Virus record (IMG/VR): IMGVR_UViG_3300037110_000087
Span: 124,001 to 188,000 of that record
DNA from: a virus
Direction: 5' to 3' (one strand)
Length of the DNA: 64,000 nt
Shown: positions 19,663-29,000 of the stretch, one piece after another
How the letters are laid out: each line of letters begins with the position of its first letter
Numbering within the stretch: the first letter of the stretch is position 1
Program-made: the position numbers and the translations under genes
Notes under the pieces: model-generated
What the model was told of the DNA's origin: nothing
Databases searched by the model: none
What the model saw: only the letters and a program-made list of their open reading frames with translations

Positions 19663-19914
19663 ATGAAACTGCTCCTGAGAGCATTCGTCAAAAAATCCAA
19701 TACCAAAGCTGAGGAAATCTATCAGTCTGAGGAATTACAGGGATTGTTCGATGAGGTGAGGGGGATCTATCCCAATTACAATTCTGACATGGTAGAGGCC
19801 GAGATTGCCACGGAATGGATTTTAGATAACTATGAGATCAGGTTCTGTAATGATGAGTTACCACTATTACTTAGAGAGGAATTATGTGGGATGGTCTTTG
19901 ACGGCCTGACCTAG
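19663..19914 (+). CDS. Leader-bearing small acidic protein (copy A)
   Basis: This 83-residue protein starts MKLLLRAFVKK, the N-terminal leader shared with several unrelated proteins in the window. The body is acidic and helical. It is a paralogue of the next gene: AEEIYQSEELQGLFDE aligns with AEKLFQSKEIDDLVIR, and EIATEWILDNYE with EAAEWVIERYE. It starts two bases after the previous stop. The function is unknown. Its place in the late cluster would fit a packaged protein. Confidence 0.7.
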   Translation: MKLLLRAFVKKSNTKAEEIYQSEELQGLFDEVRGIYPNYNSDMVEAEIATEWILDNYEIRFCNDELPLLLREELCGMVFDGLT

Positions 19915-19923
19915 GAGAACACC

Positions 19924-20205
19924 ATGAAGCTTCATCTAAAGGCATTCATTAAGGTCCAGGCAGGCCATAAGGAAGAGGCTGAGAAGCTATTTCAATCCAA
20001 GGAGATAGATGATCTCGTCATCCGAGCAAGCGAGAATTGGGAAGAATGCTATTCAGATGAGGCTCAAGCTAGAGAAGCTGCTGAGTGGGTCATTGAGAGA
20101 TACGAGGCAGAGACCAATCAGATTCTACATGTCGAGATGAAAGACGAGTTGATGAAGTTAATCGAAGATCATTTCACCAGGACTTCTTACCCGAAGGTTA
20201 AATAA
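19924..20205 (+). CDS. Leader-bearing small acidic protein (copy B)
   Basis: This 93-residue protein begins MKLHLKAFIKV and is the tandem paralogue of the gene before it, with the same helix order and a shared xxAAEWVIExYE block. It ends in a basic tail (TRTSYPKVK). The two copies differ at most positions, so the duplication is old. Ribosome site: TAGGAGAACACC. No family is recognised. Confidence 0.7.
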   Translation: MKLHLKAFIKVQAGHKEEAEKLFQSKEIDDLVIRASENWEECYSDEAQAREAAEWVIERYEAETNQILHVEMKDELMKLIEDHFTRTSYPKVK

Positions 20206-20415
20206 ATGAAACTTCATCTCATCGCCTATGTCAAGAAAGCTTCTGATTTCCCTGGTGCTGTAGAAGCAAATAAACGGTTTAATTCTGAACAATTTGATAA
20301 ATATAATATGACGGATGAAGCAGATAATGCGGAATTCGAAGACCAAGTTAGAAAAACGAACAAAAGCTTGGAAGATTATCGCAATAACCCCGAAGATTCT
20401 GAAGACGAGGACTAA
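20206..20415 (+). CDS. Leader-bearing small acidic protein (69 aa)
   Basis: The protein starts MKLHLIAYVKK and carries a short charged body with Phe/Tyr and Asn-rich segments, ending DSEDED. Its ATG is directly at the previous stop (TAAATG). It does not clearly align with copies A and B beyond the leader, which is why the shared start is notable. Unknown function. Confidence 0.65.
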   Translation: MKLHLIAYVKKASDFPGAVEANKRFNSEQFDKYNMTDEADNAEFEDQVRKTNKSLEDYRNNPEDSEDED

Positions 20416-20835
20416 ATGGCAGATTTTGAAGAGAAAATTGTAATCACCAACGTAGCCAAGGCAACGCTTAGCTCCATTATTGCCTCTGGTTCCCCTACCT
20501 TCCAGATCTCTGCATTCTCTGTAGGGACCGGTGGCTATCTACCCAGGAATCCTTTCATTGCGGTTCCCCCTGATCCCAATGCTACAGGACTTACCAATGA
20601 GATTTTTAGATCCCAGAATGTACCAACGGAAAATATTGGTAATTCCACTAAGGTTTATGTCTGCGCAATTCAGCCGGGTGATGCAGTTGGCGCTCTAGGA
20701 GAGCTTGGACTCTGGGCCACTTATCTATCTGGCCCAAATGCCGGTCAGGTATTTTTATTCGCTATCCAGAATTTTCCAGTCATTTCTATTACCGGAAATG
20801 GAAGTTACACCTGGAGAATGGTCGTGCCCATTTAA
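20416..20835 (+). CDS. Tail-collar/fibre-like attachment protein
   Basis: The 139 residues follow the pattern of phage tail-collar and fibre N-terminal domains: KATLSSIIASGSPTFQISAFSVGTGGYLP early, then PNATGLTNEIFR and GALGELGLWATYL near residues 90-105. In other phages this part links a fibre to the baseplate. Here it stands alone without a fibre shaft, so it may be an adaptor. It is unusual that it lies directly before the portal. Confidence 0.6.
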   Translation: MADFEEKIVITNVAKATLSSIIASGSPTFQISAFSVGTGGYLPRNPFIAVPPDPNATGLTNEIFRSQNVPTENIGNSTKVYVCAIQPGDAVGALGELGLWATYLSGPNAGQVFLFAIQNFPVISITGNGSYTWRMVVPI

Positions 20836-20851
20836 CTTAAAATAGGAAGCT

Positions 20852-22888
20852 ATGAGATCCCCACTATCAAAAAACGCAGTCTTCTCATTGGAAGATCTGA
20901 AGGAAATTGAGAGCAAAAAGGCTTTTAGAGCTTCTATGGGTGGTGATCCTGGGGGAATGGGTAACAGAAACACTCCAGGGATCTCAGCATTCACACCTCA
21001 GTACCACGACTTATTGTATAACAATCTGGCACAGTTCCATACTCCAAAGGCCAGAAATCTTTACAATATGCTCATGTCTCAGATCTATAATTATGACACC
21101 ATCGCTGGACCTGCGGTTGATCTCTATGCTGAGATGCCATGGTCGAGCTTTGAGTTAACTGGGATCCAGGATAGATATGTTCTCCAGAAATATGAAGATG
21201 CCCTAGCCAATCTGAAGCTAGAGTATTATATGCCAATGATTAGTGCCACTTATCTGGTATTTGGTAGAGTCTGTCTCCATTTCCTGTTCGATCAGACTCA
21301 AGGTATTTGGTCCAACCTGATCATTCATGACGATTCAAACCTGTCAGTCAAACCTGTACCTTTCCTGAATGAAGAACCCTTGGTTGACCTGATCCCCAGT
21401 AAGGCTCTATTGGATTTCGTTAGCTCTAAAGATCCGAGAACTGAGGTCTATAAACAATATCTGTCTGACGACCTGATGGCTCAGATTAAAGCTGGCCGAT
21501 CGATCCCACTTGATCCGGCCAACACTTTATATCTACCAAAGCGCAGACTGCCTTCTGATTTTATCGGTACCAGTATTTTCTCAAGAATCATTGGTTTAGT
21601 CGTATTAGAGCGAGCACTTTTCAATGCCAGTACGGCTAAGGCACAGAGAGGTGCCGGTTCGATCCGTTTGGTGAAAGTCGGTAGAACTGGTGCAGATGGC
21701 TGGATGCCTACTGATGATGAAGTGAATAGTATCATTCAGTCAATGATGGTTGCAGAAGAGGATCCCGCTGCTTCTATCGTGGGTGTGAAGACTCAGGATG
21801 TGACTGTCGAGACTATCGCCGGTTCAGGTAAGGAAGCTCTGTGGAGCATTGCTGACGACGCTGATTATATTCAGAACGCGAAATTTAAGGCTCTTGGAAT
21901 CAACGAGGAATTAATCAATGGCAGTGCTACCTACAACAATATGGAACAGGCACTATCAGTATTCCTGGATAAGATCAGACATTTCAGGGATTATCTAACT
22001 AGAAAGGTCATCGTAGAGAAGGCTCTTGAACCTATCGCGAAGGCTCATGGCTTCTATCATAAAGACACCAAGGGTTTTAACCCCTCAAGTGTATATAACA
22101 GGCGTGGTGATGATAGCAGAAGTCTAAAGGATATTCAGGATTCCAAGTTGATGTTGCCAACGATTCAATGGCATAAACCCCTTGAGCCAAGAATGGATCA
22201 GAGCTTGATTGATCTGTACAAGGTGGCAGAGGAAGTTGGTCTTCCTATTAGCTTAAGAAGATGGTCCGTTGCGGTTGGTGCCAACTTATCCGATATCAAG
22301 AAAGAAGCTCATGAAGATCTCCGCGATCGCAAAGAGATGGCTAAGATCCTCCAGGAAAGAGAAGCTCTTGGAGTTGGTGATAGTTCTAGTCTATCCGAAG
22401 ATGATATGGGAGAAGATTTCGGTGGACCCGGTGGACCCGGTGGCGCTCCTGGTGGTGACGAAGGCGGCGGTACCATGGAAGAGTCTCCTGTCGAGATGGA
22501 CAAGGTTTCTCCTTCTGACCATTCCGTAGTTGATGGAGTTCCTCCACCTCCAGGTGGCGAGCCTGCTGCTACTAAGAACCGCTTGAACATCAATACCCAT
22601 CCTCTAGCTACTAAGACCGGCTTCTGTGGGGTCAACTGGACCAAGATCAGAGCATTCTCTAAGCTTGACAGTGTGGAGAGAAGAGAAATTCTTAGAGCTA
22701 TGACCGTGAAAGATCGAGCAGTCATCAAATACGCTCTTACTTATTCTGGAGATGAGACTCTAAACCAGGAAGAGATTGGTATTATTGCTAAATTGTTCCC
22801 GAAAAATGCTTCAATGAATAAGGCACATATTGCTCACTTGTACGCTAACAAGAGTCACGATGCGAGTTTATTGACGGGAATCGAATGA
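20852..22888 (+). CDS. Portal protein
   Basis: This 678-residue protein builds the dodecameric DNA channel at one capsid vertex. It has the portal-type features of large phages: an N-terminal TPKARNLYNMLMSQIYNYDTIAGPAVDLYAEMPW clip/wing region, AQRGAGSIRLVKVG, a helix-rich stem with AALWSIADDADYIQNAK, LGINEELINGSATYNNMEQALSVF, and a C-terminal Gly/Pro-rich linker near residue 545. The gene follows the terminase by 1.6 kb and precedes the prohead protease, the classical order. Its last four bases overlap the start of the next gene. Confidence 0.85.
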   Translation: MRSPLSKNAVFSLEDLKEIESKKAFRASMGGDPGGMGNRNTPGISAFTPQYHDLLYNNLAQFHTPKARNLYNMLMSQIYNYDTIAGPAVDLYAEMPWSSFELTGIQDRYVLQKYEDALANLKLEYYMPMISATYLVFGRVCLHFLFDQTQGIWSNLIIHDDSNLSVKPVPFLNEEPLVDLIPSKALLDFVSSKDPRTEVYKQYLSDDLMAQIKAGRSIPLDPANTLYLPKRRLPSDFIGTSIFSRIIGLVVLERALFNASTAKAQRGAGSIRLVKVGRTGADGWMPTDDEVNSIIQSMMVAEEDPAASIVGVKTQDVTVETIAGSGKEALWSIADDADYIQNAKFKALGINEELINGSATYNNMEQALSVFLDKIRHFRDYLTRKVIVEKALEPIAKAHGFYHKDTKGFNPSSVYNRRGDDSRSLKDIQDSKLMLPTIQWHKPLEPRMDQSLIDLYKVAEEVGLPISLRRWSVAVGANLSDIKKEAHEDLRDRKEMAKILQEREALGVGDSSSLSEDDMGEDFGGPGGPGGAPGGDEGGGTMEESPVEMDKVSPSDHSVVDGVPPPPGGEPAATKNRLNINTHPLATKTGFCGVNWTKIRAFSKLDSVERREILRAMTVKDRAVIKYALTYSGDETLNQEEIGIIAKLFPKNASMNKAHIAHLYANKSHDASLLTGIE

Positions 22889-23322
22889 GAGAAAAGGATA
22901 TCAAAGGAATAATCACAACAGCTTTCCTAGTAGGTGATCTAGAGACTACTAGGGAATATATGAAGGTCCTGGCAGTCTCCAGGACCTCAGTCATCGCTGA
23001 TGAAAATTGGACTAAAGAGGATATAGAGAATGTCCTCAAAATCATGCATGGAGATGAATTCATTTCTAGCTTGATGCTCGTTTGCAAGGGATTTAACGAT
23101 GATCGGATTTATCAGGCATTGAAGACCGCACTAGCCGATTCTGATTTCTTGAACACCTATCGAGATAAGGTCCAATATTACATTGATCAGAATGTCTGGA
23201 TTGATTCATTAGTTAAGGTATGGATTGCAGAGAACGATAAATTAGGCATTCCCAGCGATGGACAAGAAAAATATTTGAGTGACTTAATTCATCAAATCCT
23301 TGGTGGATGCAAAGAGGAGTAA
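22885..23322 (+). CDS. Hypothetical protein coupled to the portal
   Basis: The start ATG overlaps the portal stop (ATGA), so it is translated with the portal. The 145-residue product is helical and acidic with a leucine-rich middle (SLMLVCKGFNDDRIYQALKTALAD). No family is recognised. Small head-completion or adaptor proteins often sit here, which is the only hint to a role. Confidence 0.65.
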   Translation: MREKDIKGIITTAFLVGDLETTREYMKVLAVSRTSVIADENWTKEDIENVLKIMHGDEFISSLMLVCKGFNDDRIYQALKTALADSDFLNTYRDKVQYYIDQNVWIDSLVKVWIAENDKLGIPSDGQEKYLSDLIHQILGGCKEE

Positions 23323-23324
23323 TT

Positions 23325-23459
23325 ATGTTCCAGAGATTTGGAACTCCTGCAGTACAGAGTAAAACATTTGAGGCGAAGGACATTGAGTTCGTCCGCAACA
23401 ATGTGAAGCCAGAAGATGACAAACTACCGGAAAAGAAAGAAAAGGAAGACTCAGAGTAA
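23325..23459 (+). CDS. Small protein with prohead-protease-like N-terminus (44 aa)
   Basis: This short gene starts ATG two bases after the previous stop and encodes a charged peptide ending in a Lys/Glu tail. Its first residues MFQRFG closely match the start MFQRTG of the prohead protease 180 bases downstream, and the ribosome sites also match (GTAATTATG and GTAAATTATG). It may be a small scaffold-type protein or a remnant of a duplicated 5' end. No domain is recognisable. Confidence 0.5.
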   Translation: MFQRFGTPAVQSKTFEAKDIEFVRNNVKPEDDKLPEKKEKEDSE

Positions 23460-23504
23460 TAACTTCCTTAAGAGATGTTTTAATTGAAATAGATGGAGTA
23501 AATT

Positions 23505-24212
23505 ATGTTTCAGAGAACCGGTGGCTATGGCTTAAAGCAGATAGAGACTTTCTCTAATGCCCGTATTGCTGGAGTTAATCGTTATGCGGCCCTTAACACT
23601 CCCGTAGGTGTGATAGATATTTCTTGGCTAGAAGCTGCTGCAGCATTTCATGATGTTAGTCCCGATCCAAATGATTATGTATTCTCCATTCAGAGAGCCG
23701 TGGTTGCTGACATCCCCAATAGAAATTCGGATGCTTTTACCAAGGCTGAACTTCATCGTTACAATCCAAATCTTTCCCTTCCAGTCTGGGCTACCTTCAA
23801 TCGTCGCCCGATCTATTTCGAACATAATCAGGTCCCTAAGGATGCAAGAGGTATGCTCTTTAAGTCCTTCGTAGATGTGGAAGGCCCTTATCAGTTGGTC
23901 ACTACCCTTTCCGGTATTTCCAAACGTAAGGACGCTGATCTTGCGGCTGCAGTTAAGAATAACACCAGACCCTACTGGTCCATGGGTTGCGTCGCGGATA
24001 CTGTCACCTGTTCATTCTGCAAAAAGAAGGCTGCGGATACCAGAGAATTCTGCACCCATATTGCCAAGCAGCTTGGCTCCCTGATTGGGAACCAATTGGT
24101 ATATGAAATTCTGGGAGGGGTTACTTATATTGAATTAAGCAATGTCTCAGATCCTGCTGCCCTGATTGCTGGTAATGGTATTCTCAATATCGTCAATGGA
24201 ATTGCTATCTAA
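23505..24212 (+). CDS. Prohead maturation protease (HK97/S78-like)
   Basis: This protease should cut the scaffold and capsid proteins during head maturation. The likely catalytic His107 lies in RPIYFEHNQV and Ser159 in PYWSMGC, the positions expected for the S78-type protease fold, which also uses a Gly-rich ARGMLF turn after the His. Just behind the Ser is a zinc-binding cluster (Cys169, Cys172, Cys183, His185: CSFC ... FCTHI). That cluster is uncommon in small prohead proteases but occurs in several large phages. The gene lies directly after the portal block. Confidence 0.75.
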   Translation: MFQRTGGYGLKQIETFSNARIAGVNRYAALNTPVGVIDISWLEAAAAFHDVSPDPNDYVFSIQRAVVADIPNRNSDAFTKAELHRYNPNLSLPVWATFNRRPIYFEHNQVPKDARGMLFKSFVDVEGPYQLVTTLSGISKRKDADLAAAVKNNTRPYWSMGCVADTVTCSFCKKKAADTREFCTHIAKQLGSLIGNQLVYEILGGVTYIELSNVSDPAALIAGNGILNIVNGIAI

Positions 24213-24221
24213 GAGGTAACT

Positions 24222-25694
24222 ATGAAGCCAATGTTTTATTTTACTGGAGCGGCAAAAAACACTGTGAATTTTGCCGAGTTCAAGAAAGCAGCAGGATCCC
24301 TTCTTGCGAACGACAACACCCTCGTGGATGGTGATAATTATGCGCATGTCGAAACTGCTGATGGGAATGTCATTGGTCTAGTAGCATATGGCAAGAATCA
24401 GATCACCGAAGGAATGCTCAAGGCAGTTGGATCAATCGCTAGTTCTCAGTTGAAGGAAAAAGTAGAACCAAAGAAGTTTTCTGTCAATATTGCATTTGTG
24501 AAAAAGTCACATGAAGATCCCCCAATGCTCCCACAGGGCGTAGAGGATGAAGAACCAAAGGAAAAATCGAAAGGGGCTCCGGAGAAGCCAGAAGAAAAAG
24601 AGCCAAAAACTCCCTCCGTCAAGAATGGAGGAGAAACTGCCGAGTTTGAAAGAGAAGCTGATGAACCTGCTTCTACTGCTCAGGCTTTCCCAACCACAGG
24701 CACAGTAGAGAAAACCGCTGAACCGAGTCCGGAGTCCATCATTGAACAGCGTGAGATGGGTGGTGAGATTAGAGAAGCTACCGGTCCTGAGGATTCTAGT
24801 ACCTCAGTGAACATGCCCATGTATCCAAAACCACCAGATATGAAGGAAAAAATTGGTCTGGATCCCAATAAGTACACGACAGAGAACATGGTAAAGGTTT
24901 TATCAGATTTTATCTACAAAGAGATCCATGGTACTAAGGTCGATGGTATTAATTTGGCGGAATATATCAAACAACATGGCTGGGAAGGGACTCTTACCAA
25001 TGAAGACGTAAAGGTTCGTCAGGCAACCAGAGATCTGAGAGGGAAAATCCTCGAAAGATTTAACCAGTTTACCCCAGAGCAGCAGGAAGCCTTTAAGACA
25101 GCGTATAAGAGCAATTTGTCTCAGTGGTTGATGCGTGGTCCTCTGAACATTCAAGCTAAGCTCAGACGTAAGTCAATGGTCAAGAATGAAGTTGGCATTA
25201 TTTGGTTTGCCAAGTATCCCAAGGCTGCTTCGGCTACTCCAGAATCCTTGGTTTTCTATGCCAATCCAATCAACCTGATGCTGAAGACCGCCTCAGGTCA
25301 GATCAATGCTGCAGATATCGCGGCTACTTTCCATGGTGAGGGTGCGGAACAGAGAGCATTAAAGACCGCCAAGAGTCTGGTCAAGAAATACCCAGAGATT
25401 ACCTTTAATCATCATTGTGAGAATGACAAGGGCAAGGTTGAAGGTGCTAAGGATGTCAAGGAAGATCGTGTCATTAGTGAGGACGCTGGTAAGGAAGTAG
25501 ATCCTAAGGTTGAGGCCGCTGGTAAAGAAGTTGATAAACCCGTTGCTGAGATGGCTCAGGGTGAAGTGGTTGACAAGAAAGTAGTCGCTGCAGGTAAGCC
25601 TGACTTCCTGAAAAAGGAATGCAAGGAATGCAAGAAAGATCCTTGTATCTGCAAGAAAAAGAAAGAAGTTCCTTCTAGGGATATTAAAAGTTAG
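24222..25694 (+). CDS. Acidic late protein, possible scaffold or internal protein
   Basis: This 490-residue protein is rich in Glu, Lys and Pro from residues 85 to 240 and is likely disordered there. A folded helical section follows (residues about 215-330, ending RGPLNIQAKLRRK). The C-terminus is Lys-rich with a Cys pair pattern KKECKECKKDPCICKK. Position right after the prohead protease is where scaffold or capsid genes usually lie, but the fold does not resemble a major capsid protein. A role as scaffold or internal head protein is inference. Confidence 0.5.
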   Translation: MKPMFYFTGAAKNTVNFAEFKKAAGSLLANDNTLVDGDNYAHVETADGNVIGLVAYGKNQITEGMLKAVGSIASSQLKEKVEPKKFSVNIAFVKKSHEDPPMLPQGVEDEEPKEKSKGAPEKPEEKEPKTPSVKNGGETAEFEREADEPASTAQAFPTTGTVEKTAEPSPESIIEQREMGGEIREATGPEDSSTSVNMPMYPKPPDMKEKIGLDPNKYTTENMVKVLSDFIYKEIHGTKVDGINLAEYIKQHGWEGTLTNEDVKVRQATRDLRGKILERFNQFTPEQQEAFKTAYKSNLSQWLMRGPLNIQAKLRRKSMVKNEVGIIWFAKYPKAASATPESLVFYANPINLMLKTASGQINAADIAATFHGEGAEQRALKTAKSLVKKYPEITFNHHCENDKGKVEGAKDVKEDRVISEDAGKEVDPKVEAAGKEVDKPVAEMAQGEVVDKKVVAAGKPDFLKKECKECKKDPCICKKKKEVPSRDIKS

Positions 25695-25712
25695 AACATC
25701 TGAGGGTGTTCT

Positions 25713-26045
25713 ATGAAATGGATCAAAACTGAATATTTAGATTCAGAAGCTCTGTATAATACTTGGTTTGAAGTAGATCAGCCCCTCTTGGTGGTCTTTC
25801 ATAATGACAAGGTTCAACTGAGCCGGGATTTTATCAGACAGCTTGAGTATTTGGTGACCTCAGGATCAATGTTTGATAAACTCCTGGTGATTTGTATGCA
25901 GATTACTAAAGAAGACGAACCCAACCTGATTAAGGAATATAAGGTGAATCGTTATCCTGCTCTGATAGTGTTTGATGGAAGAGAAGTAGATCGCATCAAT
26001 GATGTAATGTCTACTGAAGATTTAGGTAAGAGGATTCGTCCGTAA
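25713..26045 (+). CDS. Thioredoxin-fold protein lacking CxxC
   Basis: The 110 residues follow a thioredoxin layout: a VFH beta strand (LLVVFHNDK), a long helix, then LLVICMQITKEDEPNLIKEYKVNRYPALIVFDGREVDRI. The YPALIVFDG segment is the cis-proline motif with the strand after it. The expected CxxC (after LLVVFH) is missing, so it cannot be a disulfide oxidoreductase. It may be a structural or chaperone version. ATG start with GAGGGTG as ribosome site. Confidence 0.6.
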   Translation: MKWIKTEYLDSEALYNTWFEVDQPLLVVFHNDKVQLSRDFIRQLEYLVTSGSMFDKLLVICMQITKEDEPNLIKEYKVNRYPALIVFDGREVDRINDVMSTEDLGKRIRP

Positions 26046-26060
26046 TAAACTGGAAAATAA

Positions 26061-29000
26061 ATGGCTGATCTAGACGATCTCAAACTACAGAGAGCAAACC
26101 TCGCATCTGCAATATATGATGCCAAAAGCGATCTTGCTTTCCAACAGAAACACTTGGATCCTAATGATTCAACTTCAATAGTTGAAGCTGCTAGAAATGC
26201 AATTGCCAAGGATCAGCGAATTATTGCTGATGGTAATGTACAATTCCAGGCGCTTACTGATCAGATCAACGCCCAGACGGCAGCTAATGCCAATGCCGAG
26301 TCAACCCCGGCAGCAACAGCCCCCACACCAGCTCCGGTTGTACCCCCTCCTGTAGTTGCCCAGGCAGCACCAGCAGTGACTCCGACTTCTACAGTGGCGA
26401 CTCCCGTTGGACCCTCTGTAAGTATCGCAGGTACGAGTACAGACACTAGCACTGTCATATCTCCAAGTGATCTCAAACTTTTACCCAAGGCTGATCAGAA
26501 TGCCTATCAGGGACTCCAACAATCAACTGACCCTGATGCGGTTTTTCAACAGAAATTGTTTCAAGCTCAAGCGAATGTAAAGATTAAGATTGCAAAGGCC
26601 AAGGGGATAACTCCAACAAAGACGGGAACTCCGAGTAGTGTAAACAGAGATCTGATCCCTTTCATGTTTGCTCAGAGTGATGCCCCTGGTATTGTCCAAA
26701 ATCACCCAAACATCGCGGCTGGTGTACAATCTAATATCCAGTTCAGAATATTCATCATGGGTGTCGAGGTATCTGATTATATTAGCTCACTGGAGTGGAG
26801 TACAAATGCATCCTCTGAGGTAGTCGGGGCCATGGCTGCTGTGACCCTATCTTGCAGGAGAAATACCTTTACACTTACCCAGGATAATCTTCAGCCATTG
26901 GTTGCTGGAGAGGTAAATTGGGTAATATCTGATGATAGCCAGTACTCAGAAGAAGCCAAGAGAGATCTCTATAATTACAAGCAAGGTTTAAACTTTTTCG
27001 AAGCTACTACCGCAATTCCCCGATGGAACCTCGCCCCGAACACTTGTATTATCCACTCCGGGGACACGATCAGAATCTTCTCTCAAATCCCTTGGACAAA
27101 GACTGACGCATGGTTGCCGGTGTTCAATGGTTACGTAGAGGATGTAACATTGACTAGAACTCTACAAGGTATTGACACGATTTCCTTCCAGTGCAATACC
27201 TTAGTTCATAAGTTGACTTTCGCTAGAGTGTTCAGTGAATTTCCTGCTGCAGTTGCTGATGTAAGTGGCCCAACTTCCCATGGTCTATCCACTAACGAGA
27301 TCATTGGCAAGACAAACGTTCCATTGATTGATGCGAATACCTTGATTGCTGATTCCTTCATGGGATTATTTAGTAGTACTTTGTTAAATACCACCCTGGA
27401 AGGAATGATCAGGTTTGTATTCTTTGGTGATATTAGTCAGATTAATACCCACGAGCCTTCCAATATTGAAACGGTAGATGCAGCTAATCAGGCAGTCCTT
27501 GCCCAATATCTTGCCTTGCAGAATCAATTGGTATCCCTTCAGTATAAGGCTCAGGTTCTAAATAGCCCTAATGCTGTTCAGATTGCTTCAGTTCAGGCAC
27601 AACTGGCCACTCTTGCCAGTAATCCTGCGGTCCTTGAGGCCAAGGGGATCAATCCTAAAGATAAGACTATAAGTCAGTTGCAGACCGAATTATCAAATTT
27701 ACAAACTTCACAGTCTACGACTCAGAATTTAATAAATAATCTGAATAACTCCATTACGGCAGATAATGCCGCTGTAGCAGCGGCTCCAACAGCATATACC
27801 ATGTCTGCTCAGGATATCACCATGGCTATTGCTAATGAACCTAGAACCGGGGTGAAAATCTCTCCAACTAGTGCTCTAGCAAAAGCTCAGGCTAACCTTG
27901 CTGCGGATACTGACGCCTTAGCAAAGGCCAAAACATCGTTAGCCGATATCACCAGTCAGATTAATGCTAAGAATGCTGCTATCGTTCAGGCTACTGCTGC
28001 AGCCCAATTGGCAAGTGGTAAGCCAATTCAGGAAAAGGATAAGAGAGGAGTTGGATTCCTATCAATGGACAACTTCATTATCCAGAATTTCCCGGCCACA
28101 GGGTCAATAATTACGACTACCACGACAGTTCCGACGACTACCTCTCCTACCAGCACTGCAACTACTACTTCCTATAGTGATGGAGGAGTAACTGCAGCTA
28201 CCACCATTGGGGTGTTCAACGCTGGTAATGACGTTGGTGTCAGTACACCAAGAACTCCGCTTGAAAGTCTGCGGCTTAGGGTTAGTAGTGCCCAAGTAAC
28301 ACTCAACAATGCTCAGAGAGCCTATAATACAACTGCATTGGTAAGATCAGGAGTCTATCTTCAACCTTTGGAGGAAACCCTTAAAGCAGCCAAGGCTAAT
28401 TTGGCAACATTACAACAGCAATTAGATATAGCCTCCTCACAAAGCAATGATGCTGGCGCTTCAGGGGTTGCTGGCGTTACTAATCCCACCACTGTTGTAA
28501 CAAAGACAGTTGATACATCCACTGTCGATTGGGATATGGAGATTGGGTATCTTGAGGATGCTAAAAAGTCCATGTTGACTGGATTCTGCTCTGGAGTGCC
28601 AGATCTCAACGTCAGAACGGATGTGATTGATTACACTGAATTCAGCGTCAAGGCTTGCCGGGATCTAGCTTCGGCTCGCACTACCTACCTCAATAGTACG
28701 GAAGTGACCATCATTGGTAAGAATAGTGGTTGGCTTGGACAATATAGCCCCCATGGTGAGTGTGTCAGTGTTTACATGAGAAGACCTGCCATTGGTTGGG
28801 GTCACAATAACGGATTGGCTGACGAGTGGAGAGTGGTTGGACCCAGCTGGCAATTAAATGACCAGTCTAAGGCCCAGATGATCACTGAGTTGCTGAAGAA
28901 GCTCGACTATTACTGGTGGGTAACCGGCAATGGTGATATTATCTTCGAATTCCCTCTTTATGAATTTCTGCCCCATCACTTCGGGGAATTTGTAAATGAA

